Shown: positions 8,710 through 17,354, counted from the first letter of the stretch. The stretch: 23,438 bases of DNA from JANNWF01 sp052390415 (GCA_052390415.1 JBQTGY010000160.1:1-23438), one strand, 5' to 3'. Program-made: numbers and translations. The notes: a model not told the origin generated them from the sequence alone.

Positions 8710-11279
8710 GCGCCTTGTGGCCACTGATGCAGGAGGAACTGGCGCGCCTGTTGCCACAGTTGGGCAAGCTGGCGGACGCGTTGTCGCTGGGTGAGGACGC
8801 CACCGCTGTCGCCCAGTGGCAACGGCGGCTGTCGGCGTTTCAAGGCGCAACCAGCGTGCTGGGAGATACTCCCTTGCCTGCCGTCATCCATCGACTGCAC
8901 GGGTTGTGGAGCCAGCCAGGCGACCGCCATGCCACGGTTGCGCAAGGTCGGCAGTTGTTGTTGCAAATGGGCGAGCTCGCTTCGTTGGATTTCGAGCCCG
9001 CGATGGCAAAGTTGAAGCTGCTGGTGGAAGCCCGACCGCCGTCCACAAGCACGTCCAAGGGTTCGAAAGGCGAACCGGTCAATTCCAAATTGCGGGTGCT
9101 GTTTGCCACCGAAGTGGCGGACAAGTGCGCGGCCATGGAACGCGTCTTGTTGCAATTGGAAGAAGCGCCGGAGCGTCTTGAGCTGATCGCGCCCCTGATG
9201 CGTTCGACCCACTCGATCAAGGGCGCGGCGCGGGCGGTTCGCAGCGAGGCGGCGGTGACGCTTTCCCACGCGTTCGAGGACAGGCTGAGTGCGGCGCAGA
9301 AGCAAAACCTGCCGTTGGACCCCGGCATGCTGGACCTGGCCCTGCGCGCGGTTGACCACATCCGTCGACTTGGCAGCGATGACTCGGATGAGGCAGCCGA
9401 AATCGCCGAGCGCCTGCGCACGGAACTGCAGGCGTCGACCGCCGCGCCCGTTAGCGTGCGCGAGCCGAGCAAGCCATTGCCTGCAGCGGGTGAGCAGGCG
9501 CGAGCACCTACTTACATCGACGTCGAAGACACCGATCCGATCCTGCGCGTGCGCGCCAGTCACGTCAGTCGACTGATCGCGCTGGCGGGTACGGGCATGG
9601 TCGAAAACCGCCGGCTGCGCGGCTTTGGCGAGCGCCAGCAACGTTTGCGGCGGGAGTTGGGAGAGGCTTCCCGGCTGTTGGACGAGTTGCACCACCATCT
9701 GGGTGCACCCCGCGCGCACACGCCAGTCGGCGCGCAGTTGGCGGGCATTCGCCATCAGCTCGGCCATTCGCGTCATTCCATCAACGAATGGCTGGATGAA
9801 TTTGGCGCATACCAGCGCGAGTCCGCCGATCTCACCGAGCGTCTTTATCACAATGCCTCGCAGACGCGGCTGCGGCCTTTCGGTGATATAGCCGAGACCT
9901 ATCCGCGGATGATTCGCGATCTTGCCCGCCAGCTCGGCAAGCGGGTGCGCCTGAGCATCAGCGGTGAACAGGTTGCGGTGGATCGCGATGTACTTGATCG
10001 CCTGGATGCGCCGCTCACGCACCTTCTGCGCAACGCCATCGATCACGGCATCGAAGAAACCGCGACTCGGCTCGCTCAAGGCAAGGCCGAGGAGGGCGAG
10101 ATTCGCCTGGTGGCCAGCTATCGCGCCGGCATGTTGGCCATTGAGGTGGCCGACGACGGCGGAGGAATCGACTATGCGCGCGTCCGTCAGAAGCTCATCA
10201 GCGAAAAGCAGTTGAGCGAGGCCGAAGTGAATGCGCTCGATGATGATGCATTGGCGGAGTCCTTGTTTGCGGCGGGCTTCACCACGCGTCAGGAAGTCAG
10301 TGAGATCAGCGGGCGCGGTGTTGGACTGGACGTGGTCCGGCAGATGCTGAAGCAGCTTGAGGGCAGCGTGCGCCTGCACTCGACACCCAGCGGTGGCACG
10401 CGCTTCAATTTGCTGGTGCCGATTTCACGTGCGGTCACCCGCGCCGTGGCGACTCACGTCGCCGGCGAAACCTATGCCTTTCCGTTGCTGCGCATCGAGC
10501 GTTTGGTGCGTGCAGGCGCCGATTCGATACACAGCCATGAAGGCATGCAATACCTCACCTTGAATGGGCAGAACATCGGCCTGGTGCCCTTGGCCGAGCA
10601 ACTTTCCCTGGGCACCACGCACTTCAATGCCGAGGGAACCGACATCGTGGTGGTTGCGCAGGATGGCCGCCGCGCCGGCTTTGTGGTGGATGCGGTGCTG
10701 GGCGAGTTCGATCTGGCGACGCGTCCGCTCGACCCACGTCTTGGCCGGGTGGCCGATCTTGCAGCGCTCGCCTTGATGCCGGATGGCGAGCCGGTGGTGT
10801 TGCTGGACACCGAAGATCTGATGCGCGGTGCGCTGGAGCTGGAGCGTCGCATCAGTCGTTTGACGGGACGCGGCGAAGTGGGTGAGGACCGACCGCATCG
10901 ACGCGTGCTGGTCGTGGACGATTCGATCTCGGTGCGCGAACTGGTCAGGCAACTGCTGGTCTCGCGCGGTTATGAGGTACAGGTGGCGGTAGACGGCATG
11001 GATGCGTGGGCGCGATTGCGTGAATGGCCGTGCGAATTGGTCATCACCGATGTGGATATGCCGCGCATGGACGGCATCGAGCTGACGCGCTCGATCAAGC
11101 AAGACCCGCGGCTACGCGCGTTGCCAGTAGTGATTGTTTCGTATCGCGACCGCCCGGAGGACCGCGCACGTGGTCTTGAGGTGCACGCGGATGCGTATCT
11201 CACCAAGAGTGACTTCCAGGAACATGGATTTATTGACGTGGTGTATGGCTTGATTGGCGACGCCGTGGTGCCGGCATGA
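8706..11279 (+). CDS. wspE: WspE: hybrid CheA histidine kinase with receiver
   Basis: An 857-residue hybrid kinase starting with GTG that overlaps the wspD stop. Domains: an N-terminal helical region (1-115) resembling an HPt without the phospho-His; an HPt domain (about 130-240) with RSTHSIKGAAR, His169 being the phosphorylation site; a dimerisation region (about 285-400); a CheA ATP-binding domain with HLLRNAIDHGIEE (439-451, N box), VADDGGGID (481-489) and SGRGVGLDVV (535-544); a CheW-like P5 domain (about 575-710); and a C-terminal receiver with VVDDS (736-740), phospho-acceptor Asp782 in TDVDMPRMDG and Lys834. It should phosphorylate WspR. Pseudomonas WspE lacks the first ~115 residues as I recall it. 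The gap to wspF is 54 bp. Confidence 0.94.
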   Translation: MSALWPLMQEELARLLPQLGKLADALSLGEDATAVAQWQRRLSAFQGATSVLGDTPLPAVIHRLHGLWSQPGDRHATVAQGRQLLLQMGELASLDFEPAMAKLKLLVEARPPSTSTSKGSKGEPVNSKLRVLFATEVADKCAAMERVLLQLEEAPERLELIAPLMRSTHSIKGAARAVRSEAAVTLSHAFEDRLSAAQKQNLPLDPGMLDLALRAVDHIRRLGSDDSDEAAEIAERLRTELQASTAAPVSVREPSKPLPAAGEQARAPTYIDVEDTDPILRVRASHVSRLIALAGTGMVENRRLRGFGERQQRLRRELGEASRLLDELHHHLGAPRAHTPVGAQLAGIRHQLGHSRHSINEWLDEFGAYQRESADLTERLYHNASQTRLRPFGDIAETYPRMIRDLARQLGKRVRLSISGEQVAVDRDVLDRLDAPLTHLLRNAIDHGIEETATRLAQGKAEEGEIRLVASYRAGMLAIEVADDGGGIDYARVRQKLISEKQLSEAEVNALDDDALAESLFAAGFTTRQEVSEISGRGVGLDVVRQMLKQLEGSVRLHSTPSGGTRFNLLVPISRAVTRAVATHVAGETYAFPLLRIERLVRAGADSIHSHEGMQYLTLNGQNIGLVPLAEQLSLGTTHFNAEGTDIVVVAQDGRRAGFVVDAVLGEFDLATRPLDPRLGRVADLAALALMPDGEPVVLLDTEDLMRGALELERRISRLTGRGEVGEDRPHRRVLVVDDSISVRELVRQLLVSRGYEVQVAVDGMDAWARLREWPCELVITDVDMPRMDGIELTRSIKQDPRLRALPVVIVSYRDRPEDRARGLEVHADAYLTKSDFQEHGFIDVVYGLIGDAVVPA

Positions 11280-11323
11280 AGGTTTGTCTGCCGACCACCG
11301 AACTTAGCATGGAGAGCGTATGA

Positions 11324-11328
11324 AGGAG
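11324..11328 (+). promoter_or_regulatory. Ribosome binding site for wspF
   Basis: AGGAG five bases before the ATG at 11334. It supports an independent start for wspF, which, unlike most of the other wsp genes, does not overlap its upstream neighbour. Confidence 0.7.
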
Positions 11329-11333
11329 TTCGG

Positions 11334-12329
11334 ATGAAGCTGGCCATAGCGCATCGTGATCGCCTGATACGCGAAGCCTTGCGGCGCACGCTCAGCAAGG
11401 GCCACTACGAACTCATTTGGCAGGCCACGGATCGTGCCCAGATGGAGCACGATTGCCGCTGCCAGCCGACCGACCTGCTGCTGGTGGAACTGCAGTTGCT
11501 TGGACCCAAGGCACAAGCCTTGCCGCGCCTGCTGGAATCCGGTGTGGCGGTCATCGCGTTGGCGCCCAGCAACGCGGTCGGAGACGGCTACGAGGCCTTG
11601 GGCTTGGGTGCCTTGGGGCTGCTTGAACCACCGACCCTGGACGACAGTGGCGAGCTGATCGGCGCGCAGCGCAGCCTGACTCGCATTGATCGTTTGGCCA
11701 AGCTGGTCGGTTCCAGTCATTTGGCCCCCTCATCCGCTGCGCCAGCCACGACCGGACATACACGAATCATTGCCTTGGGCGCTTCCACAGGTGGTCCCTT
11801 GGCATTGGCCAAAGTGCTGGGAAGCTTGCCAGCGGATCTCGATGCGGCCGTGTTGATCGTGCAACACATAGAGACCGAGTTCACCACGGGTCTTGCCGAG
11901 TGGTTGGGCAGTCAGTGCGCCTTGCCGGTCACCGTGGCTACCCGCGGTGACACGCCAAAGGTTGGTCGGGTATATCTCGCAGGCAGCGGCGGCCACCTGG
12001 TGTTGTTGCCATCGTTTCAGTTTGGACACCAGATGGCACGCGCCACCGAGTTGCACGTGCCAAGTGTTGACGCGCTGTTTTCCAGCGTAGCCCTGCATGC
12101 GGCACCCTCGGCCGCCGCCTTGCTGACCGGTATGGGCAGCGATGGCGTCGCTGGACTCGGTGCCCTGCATCGGGCCGGATGGTTGACCCTGGCGCAAGAC
12201 GAACGCACCAGTGTGGTGTACGGCATGCCACGTGCAGCGGTTGAAGCCGGTGTCGTGCAACAGATCCTGGATATCGCCCAGATCGGGCCGGTTCTGGTGC
12301 GTCACGTGAACAAGGCACGCCGCTCATGA
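11334..12329 (+). CDS. wspF: WspF: CheB-type methylesterase with degenerate receiver
   Basis: A 331-residue CheB-like protein that should remove methyl groups from WspA and so damp signalling. The C-terminal esterase is intact: IALGASTGGP with Ser151, VQHIETEFTTGLA with His178 and GMGSDGVAGL with Asp270 form the catalytic triad. The N-terminal receiver fold is recognisable (MKLAIAHRDRLIREALRRTL) but degenerate. Where a phospho-acceptor Asp is expected in an 'L-x-D-L-x-x-P/L-G' motif, the sequence is LLLVELQLLG with Glu52, and the Thr/Ser switch position is in IALAP. The codon is GAA in the DNA. Phosphorylation by WspE is therefore doubtful. The stop overlaps the wspR start by 4 bp (ATGA). Confidence 0.92.
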   Translation: MKLAIAHRDRLIREALRRTLSKGHYELIWQATDRAQMEHDCRCQPTDLLLVELQLLGPKAQALPRLLESGVAVIALAPSNAVGDGYEALGLGALGLLEPPTLDDSGELIGAQRSLTRIDRLAKLVGSSHLAPSSAAPATTGHTRIIALGASTGGPLALAKVLGSLPADLDAAVLIVQHIETEFTTGLAEWLGSQCALPVTVATRGDTPKVGRVYLAGSGGHLVLLPSFQFGHQMARATELHVPSVDALFSSVALHAAPSAAALLTGMGSDGVAGLGALHRAGWLTLAQDERTSVVYGMPRAAVEAGVVQQILDIAQIGPVLVRHVNKARRS

Positions 12330-13489
12330 GCGAAGTTCTGCGTGTCCTTATCGTCGACGATCAAGCCATCATCCTGGAGGCCGTGCGCAGCATGCTGGTG
12401 GACGCGCCAGAACTCGAGTTGCATCTGTTGGCGGACTCGTCGGTCGCCATCGAGACCGCACTACGAGTCAAGCCGCATGTGATTCTGCTCGATTTCAACA
12501 TGGAGCCGCTGGACGGCTTGGCGGTGCTGAGCCTCATCCGCAGCAATCCCGAGTTGACCGATGTGTCGGTGGTCATGTTGTCGGCCGCTGAAGAACCCGA
12601 GACCAAGGTTGAGGCCTTCCGCCGTGGTGCCAATGATTATGTCGTCAAGCTGCCCAGTGCGCTGGAGCTGATTGCCAGGGTCCGCTATCACGCCCGCGCC
12701 TGTGCTGCCGCCGAGGCGCGTGAAGTGGGCTTCCGCGCCTTGTTGGAAAGCCGCGCGGCGTTGGAGCTGCGCAACCAGGTTATCGAAAAGCAGAAAGTGC
12801 AATTGGAGTCGATGAACCGCGAACTGACCGAGGCCAGTTTGACTGACGCTCTCACCGGTTTGCGCAATCGGCGTTATCTGAAGTTTTTCCTCGATCAACC
12901 GGAGCCCAACGCGCCGTTGGCAAGTGAGCGCCGGCAGCAGGAGCGCGGCCGATTCACCATTTGTCTGTTTGATCTGGATCATTTCAAACAGGTCAACGAT
13001 CGTTATGGCCACGAAGTGGGTGACAACGTGTTGGTCGAAGTCGCCCGCCGCCTGCGCGCTTCCATGCGCGAATCCGATGGACTGCTGCGCTGGGGTGGCG
13101 AGGAATTTCTGGTGGTTGGGCGCGGTTTTGATCCCGATGGAGCACAACAGTTTGCGCAGCGCGTGTTGAACTGCATCAGTGGGTCGGACATGCACCTGAC
13201 CGGGGGCTTGCGCCTGCGAGTGACCTGCTCGATGGGATTTGCGCCGCTGCCGTGGGGCGATCAGCCCGGCGCCGGCCTGACCCGCGAACAAGTGCTCAAT
13301 CTCGCCGACTTTGCCTTGTATCTGAGCAAGCTGGAAGGCCGTAATCGCGCCTGCGGCGTTGCTCCCGGACCGGATTTGAGCTTGCCGCAACGCATGTCCG
13401 AGTTGTCGTTGGACGCCCACGCGCTGCGTCATGAAGATGGACGTGGCGTGCACCTGCATCGGCTGCTCGGGCCGACTGCCAGCGGATAA
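12326..13489 (+). CDS. wspR: WspR: receiver-GGDEF diguanylate cyclase
   Basis: A 387-residue response regulator that should make cyclic di-GMP when phosphorylated by WspE. The receiver (1-125) is complete: Asp11-Asp12, phospho-acceptor Asp56 in LLDFNMEPLDG, Ser86 and Lys108. A helical linker (130-170) leads to a GGDEF domain with LTDALTGLRNRRYL (172-185), FDLDHFKQVND (215-225) and active-site GGEEF (257-261). An RESD inhibitory site (248-251) lies five residues upstream, so product feedback should operate. The protein ends with a Leu/His/Pro-rich tail of about 46 residues (after 341) that I do not recognise. It is the last wsp gene; the VWA gene starts 6 bp after the stop. Confidence 0.94.
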   Translation: MSEVLRVLIVDDQAIILEAVRSMLVDAPELELHLLADSSVAIETALRVKPHVILLDFNMEPLDGLAVLSLIRSNPELTDVSVVMLSAAEEPETKVEAFRRGANDYVVKLPSALELIARVRYHARACAAAEAREVGFRALLESRAALELRNQVIEKQKVQLESMNRELTEASLTDALTGLRNRRYLKFFLDQPEPNAPLASERRQQERGRFTICLFDLDHFKQVNDRYGHEVGDNVLVEVARRLRASMRESDGLLRWGGEEFLVVGRGFDPDGAQQFAQRVLNCISGSDMHLTGGLRLRVTCSMGFAPLPWGDQPGAGLTREQVLNLADFALYLSKLEGRNRACGVAPGPDLSLPQRMSELSLDAHALRHEDGRGVHLHRLLGPTASG

Positions 13490-13495
13490 CGTGTC

Positions 13496-14671
13496 ATGTT
13501 GACTGGACTATTCGAATCTCTGCGGGCGGCGCGTGTACCGGTCTCGTTACGCGAGTGGCTGGATCTGTTGGCCGCGCTGGATGCGGATCTTGCTTTTGCC
13601 GATATCGATCAGTTTTTCCTGCTTGCGCGCACCGTGCTGGTCAAGGACGAACGTCATTTCGATCGTTTCGATCAAGCCTTCGGCAGCTACTTTCGTGGCG
13701 TCGCGCGCATTGATCCTGCACTCGCCAAAGACATCCCGGAAGACTGGCTCCGGCAGACCATGCAGCGCCTGCTCAGCGATGAAGAGAAAGCGCGGATCGA
13801 AGCGCTGGGCGGGCTGGAAAAATTGATGGAGGAATTCCGGCGCCGCCTTGAAGAACAGAAAGATCGCCATCAGGGCGGCAACCGCTGGATTGGCACCGGC
13901 GGCAGCAGCCCGTTCGGCGCCGGTGGCTTTCATCCGGAAGGCATTCGGGTGGGGCCGAAAGGTGGCGCCAAGAGTGCGGTCAAGGTCTGGGACAAGCGGC
14001 AGTTTCGCAATCTGGATGAAGACGCCGAACTCGGCCCGCGCACGCTGCAAATCGCCCTGCGCCGATTGCGCCGATTCGCGCGTGTTGGCTCGCCCGACGA
14101 GCTGGATCTCGATGGCACCATCACCGCCACCGCGCGCGAAGCCGGCATGCTGGATATCCGCATGCGACCCGAGCGCCACAACGCGGTCAAGGTGTTGCTG
14201 TTGTTGGACATTGGCGGCTCCATGGACGAGCACGTGTACGCCTGCGAGTCGCTGTTCGCGGCCTGCCGCAGCGAGTTCAAGCGACTGGATCACTATTACT
14301 TCCACAACTTCATTTACGAATCGGTGTGGAAAGACAATCGCCGCCGTTTTTCCGAGCGAACGCCTGTGCATGAACTGCTGCGTCGTTACAACCCGGATCA
14401 CAAGGTCGTCTTCGTCGGTGACGCCGCGATGGCGCCTTACGAAGTCAGCCACCCCGGCGGCAGCATCGAGCACTGGAACGAAGAAGCCGGTGAAGTCTGG
14501 TTCAAGCGCATCGCCGAGCGCTTCAAGAAACTGGTGTGGCTCAATCCCAGCCCGCGCAAGAGTTGGGACTACAGCATGTCGACCGAGCACATCCGCAAAC
14601 TCGCCGACAACCGCATGTTCCCGCTGACCATCGATGGCCTCACCGAATCCATGCGCGTGTTGGGGAAGTAG
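13496..14671 (+). CDS. VWA-domain protein, CoxE-like partner of a MoxR ATPase
   Basis: A 391-residue cytoplasmic protein with no signal peptide. The N-terminal half is helical (FESLRAARVPVSLREWLDLL; then a charged helix EKLMEEFRRRLEEQKDRHQG). A Gly-rich hinge with GNRWIGTGGSSPFGAGGFHP (128-147) follows, then a von Willebrand A domain (about 232-385). The metal-ion site reads LLLLDIGGSMDEH, Asp238-x-Gly-Gly-Ser242, so the first Ser of the canonical D-x-S-x-S is Gly. CoxE-like VWA proteins work with MoxR AAA+ ATPases as metal-centre or complex-assembly chaperones; the client here is unknown. It starts 6 bp after wspR and may be co-transcribed with wsp. The likely MoxR partner is 2.8 kb away on the other strand. 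Confidence 0.85.
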   Translation: MLTGLFESLRAARVPVSLREWLDLLAALDADLAFADIDQFFLLARTVLVKDERHFDRFDQAFGSYFRGVARIDPALAKDIPEDWLRQTMQRLLSDEEKARIEALGGLEKLMEEFRRRLEEQKDRHQGGNRWIGTGGSSPFGAGGFHPEGIRVGPKGGAKSAVKVWDKRQFRNLDEDAELGPRTLQIALRRLRRFARVGSPDELDLDGTITATAREAGMLDIRMRPERHNAVKVLLLLDIGGSMDEHVYACESLFAACRSEFKRLDHYYFHNFIYESVWKDNRRRFSERTPVHELLRRYNPDHKVVFVGDAAMAPYEVSHPGGSIEHWNEEAGEVWFKRIAERFKKLVWLNPSPRKSWDYSMSTEHIRKLADNRMFPLTIDGLTESMRVLGK

Positions 14672-14980
14672 CTGGCGTTCGAGTCTTCACGTCAATCAAC
14701 GAAGTGTTTTTTTGCTGCAACCGCTAACTGCAGCGGAGCAAGCTATACCCAAACATGTGTGCGCTGCTGTTGCTCTTGCAGAGCCGAGCTTGCTCGGCTG
14801 CTCCCCTGAATCCAGCGAATGAGTTTGGGGCTCCCTTCTGCCTTCGAGCTACACGCCCGGTCGACCGCCATCGACGCATCTGATTAGCCGCAGTGACGAA
14901 CGCAAAACGATTGCTTTCGCTGCCAACTGCTCGTTAGGCTGCAAGCGTCAAAGCAACCGGGCGGGGGCGTGCAGGGGTAT
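14672..14980. other. Intergenic region between the VWA and kinase genes
   Basis: About 309 bp with no credible gene. It holds a T7 run at about 14707-14713 that is not preceded by a stem, a GCTGCA/TGCAGC inverted repeat just after it, and the AGCCGAG hairpin listed separately. It presumably contains the kinase promoter, but I cannot point to -35/-10 boxes with confidence. Confidence 0.4.
14782..14799. repeat. REP-like hairpin (AGCCGAG stem)
   Basis: AGCCGAG (14782-14788), loop CTTG, CTCGGCT (14793-14799) form a perfect 7-bp stem. The surrounding GAGCCGAGCTTGCTCGGCTG resembles short dispersed intergenic hairpins common in xanthomonads and pseudomonads. Only one copy is in the window, so dispersal is inference. 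Confidence 0.5.
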
Positions 14981-17176
14981 ATGGATCGCACCCAAGTCAT
15001 GACCGCCAAGCCGACCGTCGCCGAGAGTGCTGGCATCACCCTGTCGCAGGAGATGCCTGTCGGCCTGGACAGCGCAAGCACCATCCAGATCAGCCCCGCT
15101 CAGGCCGACGCCGCCGCTGTCGCTTTTGAAGGCAGTCGTAACGCAAACAGGCAGGCGAGCAACCCACCCAAATCCGAGCGGATCCGCTACGCCATCCTCG
15201 GCGAAGCGGGCAGGGGCGGCATGGCGACCGTCTATGTGGCGCAGGACCTCGAGTTGATGCGCAAGGTGGCGCTCAAACAATTGGCCGATGACCTGCGCGA
15301 TGTCGGTCCGGCGCGGTTGCGCTTCCTGCGCGAAGTGCAGGTCACGGCGCAACTGGACCATCCCTACATCGTGCCCGTGTATGGACTGGAGGTGACTCCG
15401 GAAGGCTCACCGGCCTATGCGATGAAGCTGGTGACTGGCAACACGCTCGCCGACTACCTGCAAACTGCCATCGACGCCTACGCCGCCGGCGGTGTGCCGG
15501 CGGAAACCCACTGTCTGCCGGCGCGCATCGAACACCTGCTGAAGGTGTGTGACGCGGTTGATTACGCGCATGGCAAAGGTGTGATCCATCGCGATCTCAA
15601 GCCCGCCAACATCATGCTTGGCGCGCATGGCGAGACCTTCGTGATGGACTGGGGCATCTGCCATCTGTTCGGCACCGATGACCCCGAATTCGCGCCCGAA
15701 TCCACGCTCAGTGATACCACCGGTGGTCTGCAAACCGAGTACGGCGCGGTGGTGGGTACTCCGCGTTACATGTCGCCCGAACAGGCGCAGGGACGGCGCG
15801 AGGAATTGGGCCCGCAAAGCGACCAATGTGCGCTCGGCCTGATCCTGTTCGAACTGGTGACTTTGAGCGCGCCATTCGCCGGTGACAGCATGCTTGAGGT
15901 GATGCAGAACGCCGCTGCTGCGCGCCGAGCGACCGTGGTGCATGCCTATGAACAGCGCGCGATTCCCGCGCCGTTGCGGGCGATCATCGAACGCGCCACG
16001 CGTTACGACCCCAAACAGCGTTACTCCAGCGTCAGTGATTTTGCCGACGATTTGCGGCGCTATCTGCGTGGTGAAGCCGTGCATGCCTTGCCCGATTCCA
16101 GTTGGCAACGCGCGCAACGGTATGTGGGGCGCCATCGGCAGGGCATGTTGCTGTCGGTATTGGGATTGATCGCTGCGGCGGCGATCGGTTTCACCGCCAT
16201 GATGTGGCGTCACGAGCAACAAGCAGAAGCTGCGCGAGCGCGCGAAGTGCTGCAGCGCGGACTGATGGAACACGCCGTGCAGCAGGGTGATCGCCTGCAG
16301 CTGGCCTTGCTGCAATTGCAGAACGAGTTGGAATCCTTGGCCGCCGCAGCCACCCAACTGCTGCAACACGGTGTTCCTGCGGAAAACACGCAGATCTACT
16401 GGGCTGAGGATTATCTCTCCGCCGAGCGGCGTCCGCCTGATCTCGCCATGCAAGCGGAATTGGGTCATGTGGCGAGCATGGAATGGGCAGTGTGGAGCGC
16501 GGCCCCTGGCGTGGAGCAGGCACCGCTGAAGGGTCTGGTGGAACGTTTGTCGCACCTGCGTGGTTACCGCAATGAACTGCTGGAAACGACGCGACGCAAT
16601 CTGGGCGGTGGCCAATACGCCAACGGCATGTTGGAGCTGAGCATGGCGTTGGAATCTGGGCTGTTGATGCGCTATCCCGGTCGCGCCATTGACCAGAGCA
16701 TCGACCCACGCAAAGGCAGTTGGTACGTCGACAGCAAGTCGCGCCGGGAGTCGCACTGGGGCACACCCTTCGTAGACCACGATGGTGGCAACGTTCTGCT
16801 GCCGCTGACCAGCCCGATGCGTGATGCCAATGGCCAATTCATTGGCGCCTTGTCGATGGATATGGCGCTCGATTTTGTCGTGCGCAATTTGTTGCATGAT
16901 CAGGATGCCGACGATGCAGGTCATCGCCTGCTGCTGCTGGATACCGAGGGGCGCGTGTTGGCGTCGAGGCATTTGCCCAAAGTCGCTGACAAGGCCGAAG
17001 GCGACGTCATGCTGCGGCCATTTGGTGATGCCACCCTGCGCGCCGCGTTCCAAGCCGACGATGTCGGAGCGGTGACGACGCACGCTTTTGGTATGCCGGA
17101 AATCGTCGCATTTGATCGCATCCATCCGGTGGGTTGGATACTGGTGCTGGTCAGTCCTGACCCTGACGCCCAGTGA
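14981..17176 (+). CDS. Membrane serine/threonine protein kinase with periplasmic Cache-like sensor
   Basis: A 731-residue single-pass kinase. Numbered from ATG 14981: a disordered N-terminus (1-65), then an Hanks-type kinase domain (about 68-365) with glycine loop GEAGRGGMATVY, VALKQL (Lys99), VIHRDLKPANIM (HRD 203-205), DWG at 223-225 instead of DFG, and GTPRYMSPEQAQG. Catalytic Lys, Asp and metal-binding Asp are present. One transmembrane helix (about 387-408, LLSVLGLIAAAAIGFTAMMW) precedes an extracytoplasmic region of about 320 residues resembling a double-Cache (PDC) ligand sensor, including GSWYVDSKSRRESHWGTPFV and GALSMDMALDFVV. The ligand and targets are unknown. A GTG at 14969 would add four residues; I prefer the ATG because GGGG lies closer to ideal spacing. 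Confidence 0.88.
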   Translation: MDRTQVMTAKPTVAESAGITLSQEMPVGLDSASTIQISPAQADAAAVAFEGSRNANRQASNPPKSERIRYAILGEAGRGGMATVYVAQDLELMRKVALKQLADDLRDVGPARLRFLREVQVTAQLDHPYIVPVYGLEVTPEGSPAYAMKLVTGNTLADYLQTAIDAYAAGGVPAETHCLPARIEHLLKVCDAVDYAHGKGVIHRDLKPANIMLGAHGETFVMDWGICHLFGTDDPEFAPESTLSDTTGGLQTEYGAVVGTPRYMSPEQAQGRREELGPQSDQCALGLILFELVTLSAPFAGDSMLEVMQNAAAARRATVVHAYEQRAIPAPLRAIIERATRYDPKQRYSSVSDFADDLRRYLRGEAVHALPDSSWQRAQRYVGRHRQGMLLSVLGLIAAAAIGFTAMMWRHEQQAEAARAREVLQRGLMEHAVQQGDRLQLALLQLQNELESLAAAATQLLQHGVPAENTQIYWAEDYLSAERRPPDLAMQAELGHVASMEWAVWSAAPGVEQAPLKGLVERLSHLRGYRNELLETTRRNLGGGQYANGMLELSMALESGLLMRYPGRAIDQSIDPRKGSWYVDSKSRRESHWGTPFVDHDGGNVLLPLTSPMRDANGQFIGALSMDMALDFVVRNLLHDQDADDAGHRLLLLDTEGRVLASRHLPKVADKAEGDVMLRPFGDATLRAAFQADDVGAVTTHAFGMPEIVAFDRIHPVGWILVLVSPDPDAQ

Positions 17177-17277
17177 GCGCGACCCGGAATTTGGCGATCA
17201 CGATTGCCAGCGTCCTCTCGATCAGCCCATAATGCCGGCCCGCCGCGCTGGCTTGTGCCCCGCGACGGTCGCCTAGT

Positions 17278-17354
17278 CGGGGCGTAGCGCAGTCTGGTAG
17301 CGCACTAGCATGGGGTGCTAGGGGTCGAGAGTTCGAATCTCTCCGTCCCGACCA
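17278..17354 (+). tRNA. tRNA-Pro (anticodon GGG)
   Basis: A 77-nt cloverleaf can be drawn. Acceptor CGGGGCG pairs with CGTCCCG (one G-T), D-stem GCGC/GCGC, anticodon stem CTAGC/GCTAG enclosing ATGGGGT, T-arm GAGAG-TTCGAAT-CTCTC, discriminator A and an encoded CCA. The loop places GGG after the invariant T, so it reads CCC proline codons. It lies between the kinase gene and the convergent MoxR gene. No T-run terminator follows directly. Confidence 0.96.

Noticed and set aside
8478..10379. 633-codon minus-strand open frame across wspD-wspE
   Set aside because: Antisense shadow of wspE; no recognisable motif or plausible ribosome site.
14707..14735. T-run plus GCTGCA/TGCAGC stem after the VWA gene as a terminator
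   Set aside because: The stem lies after the T-run on the plus strand and would be followed by A residues on the minus strand, so neither direction gives an intrinsic terminator.
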